From positions 1 to 33,837 of the forward strand of contig CACOIH010000017.1 of the NCBI GenBank assembly GCA_902627245.1: a DNA stretch of 33,837 nt, read 5' to 3'. Positions 15,266-24,264 of this stretch are shown here, piece after piece (position 1 is the first letter of the stretch; each line of letters begins with the position of its first letter). The translations under genes and the position numbers were made by a program. The notes beneath the pieces were generated by a model that did no database searches, was not told the DNA's origin, and was given only the letters and a program-made list of their open reading frames with translations. The DNA comes from an uncultured Alphaproteobacteria bacterium. GTDB lineage: Bacteria > Pseudomonadota > Alphaproteobacteria > HIMB59 > GCA-002718135.

Positions 15266-18262
15266 ATGAAGCGTTTTCCAAATAATCAAAATATTGATAA
15301 AAATAAAATAATAAACTTTTATTTTGACGGAAAAAAATATCAAGGATTTAAAGGAGATACATTAGCCTCTGCATTACTGGCTAATAATATTCACCTCGTG
15401 GGTAGAAGCTTCAAATACCATCGTCCTAGAGGAATTTTTAGTGCTGGAAGTGAAGAGCCTAACGGAATAGTACAATTAGAAACTAATGAATATACTGAAC
15501 CAAATAGACGTGTAACTGAAATACAAATCTATGAGGGTTTAAAAGCCTACTCTCAAAATAATTGGCCATATGTTAACTTTGATTTTGGCGCTGTAAATGA
15601 TTTACTGTCTCCTTTTTTTCCAGCTGGATTTTATTACAAAACATTTATGTGGCCTCCAAAGTTCTGGAAAACATATGAATTTTTTATAAGGCATGCAGCT
15701 GGTCTTGGTAAATCTCCTAAAAAAGATGATCCACATAAATACGAACATTTCCATTATCATTGTGACTTGCTAATTGTTGGAAGTGGGGTCAGTGGTTTAT
15801 ACACAGCAGAAATTGCTTCAAGAAACAATTTAAAAGTACTGTTAGTTGAACAAAATAGTGAGTTGGGTGGAGAAATCTTATCTACTGGTAAGGATGATAC
15901 AAAGATTAATAATATTCCAATTAATGATTGGAAAAATAATATTATTAATAATTTAAAAAGTAATAAAAATGTAAAAATTATTTCAAATACTACTTGCTTT
16001 GCGTACTTTCACTATAACTTATTACTTGCTATTCAAGATTTAGAGCCAGAAAAAGGTTTAAAAAAAGAACACAATATTAGACAAAGAATTTGGAAGATAA
16101 GATCTAAACAAGTTGTGCTTGCTACTGGATCTATTGAAAGGCCAATAATATTTAATAACAACGATAGACCAGGTATAATGCTAGCAAATAGTGCACGTAA
16201 ATATTTAAATAAATATGGTGTTGCTGTTGGTAACAATTTAGTGTTCTTCACAAATAATGATAGTGCATACGAAACTGCAATAGATTACTTAAAAAAAGGT
16301 ATACACGTAGGGGCGATTGTTGATGTCAGAAGTGAAGCTAATGGTCATTTTCCAAAAAAAGCTAGGGAACTTGGTATAACTATTTTAAATGGATATGAAA
16401 TTAGTAATACATTTGGAAGATTAAGAGTTAAGGAAGTTCAATTAAAAAAATTATTAAGTAAAAAAATAGATATAAATAAATCATCCATTACCATTAAGTG
16501 TGATACTATTTGTGTTTCTGGTGGTTGGACCCCAACAGTTCATTTGTTTACACAGTCAAAAGGAAAATTAAAATATAGAGATTTTGATGGAAGTTTTGTT
16601 CCTGAAGAAGCATTCCAAAATACTTTGTGTGTAGGAAGTTGCAATGGAGATTATGATCTATATAAAATTTTAGAGACAATTCCCTCAAAAGTTAAGAATT
16701 TTTTGAATGTTAAAGAAAATAAGAGTTTAGAAGCAACGGATTATAAAACGAATGAAATTTCAAATGCTAATCATCAAAATATATGGATTACTTCAAAACA
16801 AAAGATTTCTAAAACAAAAATGTTTGTTGATTTTCAAAATGATGTGACTGCTAAAGATATTAAATTAGCTTTAAAAGAAGGTTTTCAATCAATTGAACAT
16901 GTAAAACGTTATACAACAACGGGAATGGCAACAGATCAAGGTAAAACAAGTAATGTAAATGCTTTAGGTATTATATCTGAGTTATCAAATACAAATATTT
17001 CTGAACTTGGAACAACAACATTTCGTCTTCCTTATACACCAGTTACTTTTGGGGCACTTGCTGGAAGGCATGTAAAAGAATTTTTTGATTTAGAAAGAAC
17101 TACCCCTATGCATGAATGGCATATGGAAAATGGAGCTCTATTCGAAGACGTAGGGCAATGGAAACGAGCATGGTACTATCCAAAAGAAAAGGAGACTTTT
17201 TCAATAGCTTTAAATAGAGAAGTTAAGGCAACAAGAGATAGTTTAGGTATTTTAGATGCGTCAACTTTAGGTAAAATAGATATTCAAGGAAGAGATGTTA
17301 GTGAGTTTTTAAATAGAATATATACTAACGCATGGTCAAAATTAGAAATAGGTAAATGTAGGTATGGTGTCATGCTAGGTGACGATGGCATGGTTATTGA
17401 TGATGGTGTAACTACCAGACTTGGTGAATATCATTATCTTATGTCAACAACAACTGGAAATGCTGCTTCTGTGATGGCCAAACTTGAAGATTGGTTACAA
17501 ACTGAATGGCCGGAACTTGAAGTATACTTAACTTCCGTAACAGAGCAATATGGTACAATAAGTTTAAACGGTCCTAATTCAAGAAAATTGATGGAAAAAT
17601 TAAATTCAGAGTATGATTTTTCAAAAGATAATTTTCCTCATATGAGTTTTAAGATTATCAATTTATGTGGCGTTGAGTGTAGAGTCATGAGAATTAGTTT
17701 TACAGGAGAGTTATGTTATGAAATAAATGTGCCATCCGGGTATGCTAAACAATTATGGGATATCTGCATAGATAAAGGGCAAGAATTTAATATTACTCCT
17801 TACGGTACAGAGGCCATGCATGTTTTACGTGCTGAGAAAGGTTTCATTATAGTTGGTCAAGAAACTGACGGATCAGTTACGCCAGTAGATTTAGATATGG
17901 ATTGGATTATTAGTAAGAAAAAATATGATTTTGTAGGGAAAAGAGCCTTAAACAGAAGTGATACTATAAAAAAAGATAGAAAACAATTAGTTGGTTTGAA
18001 AACTAGGGATCCAAAAAAAGTTTTAGAAGAAGGAGCACAATTGGTTGAAACAGTTACAGCACTTCCAATGAAAATGGTTGGTCATGTAACATCAAGCTAT
18101 TATTCGCCTAATTTAAATAGCTCATTTGCTCTTGCATTAATCAAAGGCGGATTAGAAAAGAAGGGTAAGAAACTTTTTGCACCAATGGAAAATGAAACAA
18201 TAGAAGTTGAAATTACTGACCCAGTATTTATAGATCCAGAGAACAAAAGAATAAATCAATGA
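15266..18262 (+). CDS. soxA: Sarcosine oxidase, alpha subunit
   Basis: This is the large subunit of heterotetrameric sarcosine oxidase; it binds NAD+ and, in its C-terminal GcvT-like half, tetrahydrofolate, converting the oxidised methyl group to 5,10-methylene-THF. At 998 residues it is full length. An N-terminal ferredoxin-like domain without Fe-S cysteines covers about residues 15-90 (SFKYHRPRGIFSAGSEEPNG). The nucleotide-binding domain starts at LLIVGSGVSGLYTAE (residues 168-182), with ATGSIERP and VSGGWTPTVHLFTQSKG further on. A middle helical domain around residues 515-600 includes YTTTGMATDQGKTSN. GcvT and its C-terminal domain fill about residues 610-990 (RISFTGELCYEINVP). Its TGA overlaps the soxG start (ATGA). 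Known members reduce O2 to H2O2 at the beta-subunit flavin. Confidence 0.96.
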   Translation: MKRFPNNQNIDKNKIINFYFDGKKYQGFKGDTLASALLANNIHLVGRSFKYHRPRGIFSAGSEEPNGIVQLETNEYTEPNRRVTEIQIYEGLKAYSQNNWPYVNFDFGAVNDLLSPFFPAGFYYKTFMWPPKFWKTYEFFIRHAAGLGKSPKKDDPHKYEHFHYHCDLLIVGSGVSGLYTAEIASRNNLKVLLVEQNSELGGEILSTGKDDTKINNIPINDWKNNIINNLKSNKNVKIISNTTCFAYFHYNLLLAIQDLEPEKGLKKEHNIRQRIWKIRSKQVVLATGSIERPIIFNNNDRPGIMLANSARKYLNKYGVAVGNNLVFFTNNDSAYETAIDYLKKGIHVGAIVDVRSEANGHFPKKARELGITILNGYEISNTFGRLRVKEVQLKKLLSKKIDINKSSITIKCDTICVSGGWTPTVHLFTQSKGKLKYRDFDGSFVPEEAFQNTLCVGSCNGDYDLYKILETIPSKVKNFLNVKENKSLEATDYKTNEISNANHQNIWITSKQKISKTKMFVDFQNDVTAKDIKLALKEGFQSIEHVKRYTTTGMATDQGKTSNVNALGIISELSNTNISELGTTTFRLPYTPVTFGALAGRHVKEFFDLERTTPMHEWHMENGALFEDVGQWKRAWYYPKEKETFSIALNREVKATRDSLGILDASTLGKIDIQGRDVSEFLNRIYTNAWSKLEIGKCRYGVMLGDDGMVIDDGVTTRLGEYHYLMSTTTGNAASVMAKLEDWLQTEWPELEVYLTSVTEQYGTISLNGPNSRKLMEKLNSEYDFSKDNFPHMSFKIINLCGVECRVMRISFTGELCYEINVPSGYAKQLWDICIDKGQEFNITPYGTEAMHVLRAEKGFIIVGQETDGSVTPVDLDMDWIISKKKYDFVGKRALNRSDTIKKDRKQLVGLKTRDPKKVLEEGAQLVETVTALPMKMVGHVTSSYYSPNLNSSFALALIKGGLEKKGKKLFAPMENETIEVEITDPVFIDPENKRINQ

Positions 18263-18834
18263 ACTTAAATTCATCTACTGTGCTAAACATAAGCAAAGAA
18301 AACTTTAATGGTATCTCTATTGAGGAGAGAGACTTTGTGGGGAAAATAAATCTTAGAGGAAAAAGTACTGATAAAGAGTTTATGAAAAATGTTGGTTCAG
18401 TTTTAGATCTCGTACTACCTATTGAACCAAATGTAAGAGTATCAAACAATAATATTAACATAATTTGGTTAAGTCCAAATGAGTGGTTGATTGAAACTCC
18501 AAAAGCTGAAATACAAAATGTACTAGCACTTCTGAAATCAAATCTAAACCCAGAAAAAACAGCTATTACAGATGTGTCATTTAATAGAACTGTATTAAGA
18601 TTAGAGGGTAATGATGTTTTTACTCTACTATCTAAATACCTAGTTATAAATTTAGAAGAGGTATTGCGAACAAATTATAGTGTTGCTCAAACAATTTTTA
18701 TAAAAATACCTATACTTCTTATTAAAAATAATAGTAATAGTGAAACAACATCAATAGATATTCATTTAAATAGATCTCATGCAAAATACGTGTACGACTT
18801 ATTAATAGATGGTTGCAAGATACTTAATATTTAG
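18259..18834 (+). CDS. soxG: Sarcosine oxidase, gamma subunit
   Basis: This is the small GcvT-fold subunit of heterotetrameric sarcosine oxidase. The 191-residue product has the weakly conserved but recognisable blocks EERDFVGKINLRGKS, WLSPNEWLIETP (about residues 74-85) and AITDVSFNRTVLRLEG (about residues 109-124), the last matching the 'VDVSHNRT' block of the family. The start overlaps the soxA stop by four bases, which implies coupled translation and a balanced ratio. It is more diverged and Asn/Ile-rich than its partners, as usual for this subunit. The next gene, a nuclease, begins inside its last 26 bases. Confidence 0.9.
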   Translation: MNLNSSTVLNISKENFNGISIEERDFVGKINLRGKSTDKEFMKNVGSVLDLVLPIEPNVRVSNNNINIIWLSPNEWLIETPKAEIQNVLALLKSNLNPEKTAITDVSFNRTVLRLEGNDVFTLLSKYLVINLEEVLRTNYSVAQTIFIKIPILLIKNNSNSETTSIDIHLNRSHAKYVYDLLIDGCKILNI

Positions 18835-19288
18835 TTTTTTTTTTAGCTTAATATTTTGTTTTAATCAAGCATATGGAGAGACAATCTATGGAAAAGCAAA
18901 AATTATTGACGGTGACACTATTCATATCGGTAATAGTAAAATAAGATTACATGCAATTGATGCTCCAGAAACAAAACAAACATGTTTAAAAAATCGTAAA
19001 AAATGGAGTTGTGGTTCAGAGTCTACAAGATTTTTAAAAAATCTAATTGGAAAAGATAAAATTCATTGTAATACAAAAGGTAAAGATAGATATAATAGAT
19101 ACATTGGCGTTTGTTATAAAAATAATACAGATTTAAATAGTGAAATGGTTATTAATGGTTGGGCAATAGCTTATAGATATTACTCTCTAGATTATATTAA
19201 AGAAGAAGAGATAGCTAAATCAAAAAAGGTTGGTATTTGGATTGGAGAATTTGAGGAGCCTTACTTATTTAGAAAAAAAAATAAATAA
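18809..19288 (+). CDS. Exported thermonuclease-family (SNase) nuclease
   Basis: A staphylococcal-nuclease-like enzyme expected to cut DNA or RNA with Ca2+. The 159-residue product begins with a hydrophobic signal peptide (about residues 4-19, likely cleaved after AYG at 23). The SNase core follows: AKIIDGDTIHIGNSKIRLHAIDAPE (residues 30-54), KDRYNRYIGVCY (residues 92-103), then NGWAIAYRYYS. Arg46, Glu54 and the Arg of the DRYNR block fit the catalytic Arg-Glu-Arg set. Four cysteines in the mature part, at 59, 68, 87 and 102, could form disulfides in the periplasm. The start lies 26 bases inside soxG in another frame; no other good start occurs further down without losing the signal peptide. 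Phosphate or nucleotide scavenging is a plausible role. Confidence 0.88.
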   Translation: MVARYLIFSFFFSLIFCFNQAYGETIYGKAKIIDGDTIHIGNSKIRLHAIDAPETKQTCLKNRKKWSCGSESTRFLKNLIGKDKIHCNTKGKDRYNRYIGVCYKNNTDLNSEMVINGWAIAYRYYSLDYIKEEEIAKSKKVGIWIGEFEEPYLFRKKNK

Positions 19289-19960
19289 TTACCCATGATG
19301 ACCCAAATCTTTTAAATATAAAAGTTTATCAATTTCCTTTTGTTTTTCATCTATTAAATTTTGCAATTCTTCTAAAAGACTTTCTGATTCTAAATTTTTT
19401 TCTTTAATCAATTTAATCTCATTTTTTAGTATTGAATTTTCAATATTTATATTTTGTAATTCTTCAGGAGAAATTGAATTATTAACTTCATTTGTTAATT
19501 TTGTTGTTTGATCTTTATAATTTTGTATTAAAATATTTAATTCTTTAATCTTATCTCTTAGTTTTTTTGTTTCATTTAAATTTTCTGAACTATTTTCTGA
19601 TAAGTTATTTTCTAATTCAGAAAAATTTCCCATCATTTTATTATATTCCATTTCAAGAGAGGTAAATGACTGCTTGATATCTTTAACTTCTTCTCTAAGA
19701 TCATTGATCTGATTGTCTCTGAATTTAATTCTCTGATCTTTTTGAAATACTTCCAATTTTAATTCTTCAATTTCTGATATTAAACTTGATTTGTCATCAA
19801 TTAAATCAGGTAGAATTTCATTAGGTAATTCTTTCTCTTCTGTTGAAAAATCTAATGTCGGCAAATAAAAAACTAAAAAAACTATAGACAGAATTATAAT
19901 TAGAAAAAATATTCTATTTCGTTTCCTTTTTCTAGCTTGAGCACCAACAAAACCAACCAT
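19289..19960 (-). CDS. Membrane-anchored coiled-coil protein, 223 aa
   Basis: Not recognised as a named family. The N-terminus is basic (residues 8-15, ARKRKRNR) followed by one hydrophobic segment at about residues 16-34, so it is probably an inner-membrane anchor with the rest in the periplasm. From about residue 57 to the end the sequence is rich in Glu, Lys, Leu, Asn and Ile with heptad-like spacing (LISEIEELKLEVFQKDQRIK; IENSILKNEIKLIKEKN), predicting a long coiled coil. There are no cysteines and no catalytic motif. It follows the acyltransferase gene by 41 bp and abuts the convergent nuclease gene. Envelope or cell-division scaffolding is possible on layout alone, but nothing here proves it. 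The composition is partly low complexity, so database hits may be misleading. Confidence 0.75.
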   Translation of the reverse strand: MVGFVGAQARKRKRNRIFFLIIILSIVFLVFYLPTLDFSTEEKELPNEILPDLIDDKSSLISEIEELKLEVFQKDQRIKFRDNQINDLREEVKDIKQSFTSLEMEYNKMMGNFSELENNLSENSSENLNETKKLRDKIKELNILIQNYKDQTTKLTNEVNNSISPEELQNINIENSILKNEIKLIKEKNLESESLLEELQNLIDEKQKEIDKLLYLKDLGHHG

Positions 19961-20001
19961 ATTAAAAACTATTAAATAGGATTTTCACAATTAATAAATA
20001 T

Positions 20002-20835
20002 TTAATTGTTATTAATTTGTGGATCCAATGAATATGTAACTGATCTCAAATAGCTTGTGATTTCTTTAATATCTCCTATTTTTGCTAATCTATCGTAAGA
20101 AATAAGAGAGCCAAAGTACATATAAATATTATCACCTATTTTTCTTCTTAATTCATACATACATAGTGAATACCTAAAGGTTAAACCTAGTTTATTTGCT
20201 ACATGATACCATTGGCTGTTCTGTCCATCAAAAAATATTGGTAGTACAGGGCTTTTAGTTTTTAGTATGAGTTTTGATACCCATTGTTTCCATTCTCCAT
20301 CATCAGCTTTTGAGTATTTATTTAATTTTTTTTTTGTAGCTATTCTTCCTGAAGGAAAAAGAACTAGAACACCATCATTGAGAAGAAACTTTTCAGCGTC
20401 TTTTCGGGTGTTTATGTTATTTAATAAAGCTTCTTTTGATAGATTAAAATCAATTGGTAAAATTTTGTCTTTTACAGCATCCGCTTGCCTTAATACCTTG
20501 TGAGTTACCATTTTATAATCTTGTCTAACCTTTGAAATTACTGAGCATATAGAAACACCATCTGCAACACCAAATGCATGATTAGCTATTACAATTAATT
20601 TACCTTTTTTTGGAATATAACTTCCTTCTTGGAAATTTGTTTTTAGTTTAAAATTTAATTTTGATACAGCGTCATCCCAAAAATATTTTGGAGGTCTATT
20701 TTCAGATAAGTATTCATCGTATAGTTTCTTTAATATTAATTTTCCAGTGAGTAACTCTGTAATCATAATAAATAACTGTCCAAGTTTATTGACCTCAGCA
20801 GTTGCAAAAGTAAAAGCTATTTTATTTTTTTTCAC
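20002..20835 (-). CDS. Lysophospholipid acyltransferase (LPLAT) family protein
   Basis: Proteins of this superfamily transfer an acyl group to a lysolipid or related alcohol at the membrane. The 277-residue product has the acceptor motif ANHAFGVADG at residues 84-93 (His86, Asp92, one residue longer spacing than the classic HX4D, as in the 'HPTGIADG' subgroup) and VLFPSGRIATKK (residues 158-169), matching the FPEG-type second motif. LPIFFDGQNSQWYHVAN and MYFGSLISYD come later. The N-terminal 35 residues are partly hydrophobic (LFIMITELLTG). It lies 76 bp after the ETF-QO gene on the same strand, perhaps on the same transcript. Specificity could be phospholipid, ornithine lipid or another acceptor; the sequence does not decide. 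Confidence 0.82.
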   Translation of the reverse strand: MKKNKIAFTFATAEVNKLGQLFIMITELLTGKLILKKLYDEYLSENRPPKYFWDDAVSKLNFKLKTNFQEGSYIPKKGKLIVIANHAFGVADGVSICSVISKVRQDYKMVTHKVLRQADAVKDKILPIDFNLSKEALLNNINTRKDAEKFLLNDGVLVLFPSGRIATKKKLNKYSKADDGEWKQWVSKLILKTKSPVLPIFFDGQNSQWYHVANKLGLTFRYSLCMYELRRKIGDNIYMYFGSLISYDRLAKIGDIKEITSYLRSVTYSLDPQINNN

Positions 20836-20911
20836 TATTATTTGTAATTTATATTAATGAATTTAGATAAAATTATTGTTAAATAAAGTCTATATGAAAT
20901 TACATATAAAA

Positions 20912-22540
20912 CTACATATTAGCATAGTTAGGTCCACCGCTACCTTCTGGTACCACCCAAGTTATATTTTGAGACGGTTCTTTTATATCACATGTTTTAC
21001 AATGAATACAATTTTGGGCATTTATTATATACTTTGGAAGAATAGGGTCTGTTTTATCGATCTCATAAACTCCAGCAGGACAATATCTTTGAGAAGGTTC
21101 ATCATATTCTTTCAAGGTATAATTTATTGGAAGATCTTTATCTTTAAGATGCAAATGTACAGGTTGGTCAGCTTCGTGGTTTGTTCCTGTTAAATAAACA
21201 GAGCTAGTTTTATCAAAAGTATATACGCCATCATATTTTGGATATTCAATTTTTTTTGAGTCTTTTGCCAGTTGCAGTGATTCATGATCGGCGTGCTTGT
21301 GTTTTAAAGTAAATGGTAATTTGCCTCTGAAAATTATCTGATCAATTCCAGTGAAAATTATTGCCGGAATTAGACCCCAGTTAAAACTAGGTTTTACATT
21401 TCTTGCCTCATAAAGCTCTTTGTAGAGCCAAGAATTATTAAATTTTTTTTCATAGTCTGAAAGTGGATTAGAGCTACTTAAGTGTTCAACGATAGTTTCT
21501 CCAGCAATGATTCCACTCTTCATTGCGGTATGGGATCCCTTAATTTTTGGCATATTAAGAGTTCCTGCATCACAGCCAACCAATAAAGCGCCAGGCACAT
21601 GCATTTTTGGCAAACTTTGTAGACCCCCCTCTATAAGAGCTCTTGCACCATATGCAATTCGCTTACCATTTGTTAAAATTTTTTTTATTTCTGGATGGGT
21701 TTTAAATTTTTGAAATTCATCATAGGGTGACAGATATGGATTTTTATAGTCAAGACCAATAACGTAACCCAAAAAAATTTGTTTTTTTTCTGCATGGTAG
21801 CAAAAACTACCTCCATAAGTTGAACTATCTAATGGCCAGCCTGCAGTATGCATTACGAGTCCCTCTTCATGTTTTGAGTCATCAATTTGCCAAATTTCTT
21901 TAAAACCTATTCCGTATTGTTGAGGTGATTTACCTTCAGATAAATTATATTTTTTAATTAGTTCTTTTCCAAGATGACCTCTACATCCTTCAGCAAAAAC
22001 AGTTACCTTAGCATTTATGTTAATACCTGGTTCAAAACTATCTTTACTATTTCCATTTTTATCTATTCCCATATCTCCTGTTTGTACACCTAAAACCTTA
22101 TTATCATCTGAGTACAAAATTTTTGATGCAGCAAATCCTGGAAAAATTTCTACCCCTAAATTTTCAGCTTCTCTAGCTAGCCATCGGCATAGATTTGCCA
22201 AACTAATAATATAATTATTATGATTTTTTTGAACGTTTGGTAAAAGCCATGTTGGCCAACTTAAAGATTTATTTTTTGATAAAAACAAAAATTTTTCTTT
22301 AGAAACTTTCGTTTTAATTGGTGAGTCTTTCTCTCTCCAATCTGGGATTAGTTCATCCAAAGCTCTAGTTTCAAAAACATTTCCACTTAAAATATGTGCC
22401 CCAACTTCAGAACCTTTTTCTAAGATACAGACATTGATATCAGAATTGAGTTGTTTAATCTTGATAGCTGTAGCTAAACCTGAGGGTCCAGCCCCCACAA
22501 TTACAACATCATAATCCATTGACTCACGATTTACTTCCAT
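20912..22540 (-). CDS. etfD: Electron-transfer flavoprotein-ubiquinone oxidoreductase
   Basis: ETF-QO is a membrane-associated FAD and 4Fe-4S enzyme that takes electrons from ETF and reduces ubiquinone. The 542-residue product is full length: FAD motif VVIVGAGPSGLATAIKI (residues 12-28), then ILEKGSEVGAHILSG and CDAGTLNMPKIKGSHTAMKSG. The C-terminal cluster domain has CPAGVYEID, then CIHCKTCDIKEPSQNITWV, which give the four Cys ligands, and PEGSGGPNYANM at the end. It follows etfA by 23 bp and is the fourth gene of a run led by the dimethylglycine-dehydrogenase-like gene. Together these give a direct path from that dehydrogenase to the respiratory chain. Confidence 0.97.
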   Translation of the reverse strand: MEVNRESMDYDVVIVGAGPSGLATAIKIKQLNSDINVCILEKGSEVGAHILSGNVFETRALDELIPDWREKDSPIKTKVSKEKFLFLSKNKSLSWPTWLLPNVQKNHNNYIISLANLCRWLAREAENLGVEIFPGFAASKILYSDDNKVLGVQTGDMGIDKNGNSKDSFEPGININAKVTVFAEGCRGHLGKELIKKYNLSEGKSPQQYGIGFKEIWQIDDSKHEEGLVMHTAGWPLDSSTYGGSFCYHAEKKQIFLGYVIGLDYKNPYLSPYDEFQKFKTHPEIKKILTNGKRIAYGARALIEGGLQSLPKMHVPGALLVGCDAGTLNMPKIKGSHTAMKSGIIAGETIVEHLSSSNPLSDYEKKFNNSWLYKELYEARNVKPSFNWGLIPAIIFTGIDQIIFRGKLPFTLKHKHADHESLQLAKDSKKIEYPKYDGVYTFDKTSSVYLTGTNHEADQPVHLHLKDKDLPINYTLKEYDEPSQRYCPAGVYEIDKTDPILPKYIINAQNCIHCKTCDIKEPSQNITWVVPEGSGGPNYANM

Positions 22541-22563
22541 TTTAGTTGTTTTAATAAATTAAT

Positions 22564-23517
22564 TTATTGTTGAATAGTATTTAATTTATCTAGTTCAGAA
22601 GACAACTGTGGCAATGCCTCAAATAAATCAGCATTTAGACCGTAATCTGCTACATTAAAAATAGGTGCTTCTTCATCTTTATTTATAGCTACAATTACTT
22701 TGCTTTCTTTCATTCCTGCTAAGTGTTGAATAGCTCCAGATATACCCACTGCTATGTATAAATCTGGAACTACTACCTTACCTGTTTGCCCTACTTGGTA
22801 ATCATTTGACACATAACCAGCGTCAACAGCAGCTCTTGATGCTCCTACTGCTGCATTTAATTTATCAGCAATTTCATTTAAAAGCTTGAAATTTTCTGCG
22901 CTTTGTAAACCTCTTCCACCAGATATAACCACTCTCGCAGTACTTAATTCTGGTCTTTCTGATTGTGACTCTTCTCTGTCAATAAATTCTACGGTATTGT
23001 TTTGTGTTTCAAATTCTAAATTTTCTATGACATCACTGCCACCACTTATTTCAACAGGATCAAATGAAGTAGGTCTTATCGTAATTATTTTTGTTTTGTC
23101 ATTTGACTTAACAGTGGCGATTGCATTACCTGCATAAATTGGTCTCATAAAGGTATCATTACTTATAATCTTTATAACATCACTTATTTGGGCTAGGTCT
23201 AGCTTGACTGCTATTCTTGGAAATATATTTTTTCCAAAAGTTGTAGCTGGGGCCATTATATGCGAATATTTTTCAGCAATAGATAAAACAATTGGTTCAA
23301 TATTCTCTGCAATAGGATTTTTTAATTTCTCATTATCAACAAAAATTACTTTTGAAACTTTTTCACATTTAGCAATTTTTTTTGCTAATTCTTCACATTG
23401 AAAGCCGGTTACGAGAACATCAATCTCTTGTTCAATTTGTGATGCTGCAGATATTGTATTTAGTGTTGAAGATTTAATATCAATGTTATTATGCTCAGCT
23501 AAAACTAGTATACTCAT
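22564..23517 (-). CDS. etfA: Electron transfer flavoprotein, alpha subunit
   Basis: This is the FAD-binding subunit of ETF, the shuttle between primary flavoprotein dehydrogenases and ETF-QO. At 317 residues it is full length. The N-terminal [11 protein letters not shown] is usual, and the C-terminal FAD domain has [14 protein letters not shown], then [42 protein letters not shown] and [17 protein letters not shown], all hallmark segments. Its ATG overlaps the etfB stop by four bases. The operon order DMGDH-like, etfB, etfA, ETF-QO indicates that this ETF mainly serves the dimethylglycine-dehydrogenase-like enzyme, although ETFs usually accept electrons from several dehydrogenases. Confidence 0.97.
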   Translation of the reverse strand: MSILVLAEHNNIDIKSSTLNTISAASQIEQEIDVLVTGFQCEELAKKIAKCEKVSKVIFVDNEKLKNPIAENIEPIVLSIAEKYSHIMAPATTFGKNIFPRIAVKLDLAQISDVIKIISNDTFMRPIYAGNAIATVKSNDKTKIITIRPTSFDPVEISGGSDVIENLEFETQNNTVEFIDREESQSERPELSTARVVISGGRGLQSAENFKLLNEIADKLNAAVGASRAAVDAGYVSNDYQVGQTGKVVVPDLYIAVGISGAIQHLAGMKESKVIVAINKDEEAPIFNVADYGLNADLFEALPQLSSELDKLNTIQQ

Positions 23518-24263
23518 ATTACTTTCGCCTCATGTTTTAATTTTTGTACAAGTTCTGATACATCATTTACCATAATTCCTTTTTGACGAACAGGTGGTTC
23601 TTCAACTTTTAATTGTTCTATTCTAGAACTTATGTCTATACCTAAGGAACTTGCATCCTTCGTATCAATGGGTTTTTTCTTTGCTTTCATAATATTTGGG
23701 AGTGAAGCGTATCTTGGTTCATTTAAACGTAAATCACATGAAGCAACAAATGGTATGCCTACCTTTATTCTTTCAAGTCCCTCATCTATTTCTCTTGTTA
23801 CTGTTGCGGTTTTATCTTCTATTTCAATTTTTGAAGCAAATGTTGCTTGTGGCCAATTTAATAAAGCTGATGTCATTTGACCTGTTTGATTGGAATCATC
23901 ATCAATTGCCTGTTTACCCATTAATATTATAGAGGGCTTTTCTTCTTCTGCAATTTTTGAAATTATTTTTGATATTGCTAAAGGCTCCAGCTCACTGTCT
24001 GTTTTTACATGAATTCCTCTATCAGCCCCCATAGCTAAGGCAGTTCTAATAGTTTCTTGTGTTTTATCGCCTCCAATTGAAAGAATGATAACCTCTTCAG
24101 CTTTACCAGATTCTTTTATTCGAAGAGCTTCCTCAACTGCATTTTCGTCAGGAGGGTTCATAGACATTTTTACGTTTTCTTTTTCTACTCCACTTCCATC
24201 TGGTTTAACTCTTATCTGTACATTATAATCAATTACTCTTTTAACTGTTACTAAAAGCTTCAT
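23514..24263 (-). CDS. etfB: Electron transfer flavoprotein, beta subunit
   Basis: This is the AMP-binding partner of the ETF heterodimer. The 249-residue product begins [20 protein letters not shown] and contains [20 protein letters not shown] and [21 protein letters not shown]. It also has [20 protein letters not shown] and [14 protein letters not shown], the classic beta-subunit blocks, with the recognition-loop LNWP/ATFA segment clear. [20 protein letters not shown] follows, carrying the Leu-anchor and dehydrogenase-recognition region. The start is one base downstream of the DMGDH-like gene stop, and the stop overlaps etfA. This adjacency to a specific dehydrogenase is informative because ETF genes are often elsewhere. 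Confidence 0.97.
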   Translation of the reverse strand: MKLLVTVKRVIDYNVQIRVKPDGSGVEKENVKMSMNPPDENAVEEALRIKESGKAEEVIILSIGGDKTQETIRTALAMGADRGIHVKTDSELEPLAISKIISKIAEEEKPSIILMGKQAIDDDSNQTGQMTSALLNWPQATFASKIEIEDKTATVTREIDEGLERIKVGIPFVASCDLRLNEPRYASLPNIMKAKKKPIDTKDASSLGIDISSRIEQLKVEEPPVRQKGIMVNDVSELVQKLKHEAKVI

Positions 24264-24264
24264 A

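Noticed and set aside
20884-20911. Hairpin TATATG-aaatta-CATATA between ETF-QO and the acyltransferase gene
   Set aside because: A six-bp stem of almost only A and T is expected by chance in this composition and lacks a U-run in the direction of transcription.
23696-23932. Plus-strand reading frames over etfA, etfB and the ETF-QO gene
   Set aside because: All are antisense to full-length conserved genes and show no ribosome site or recognisable motif.
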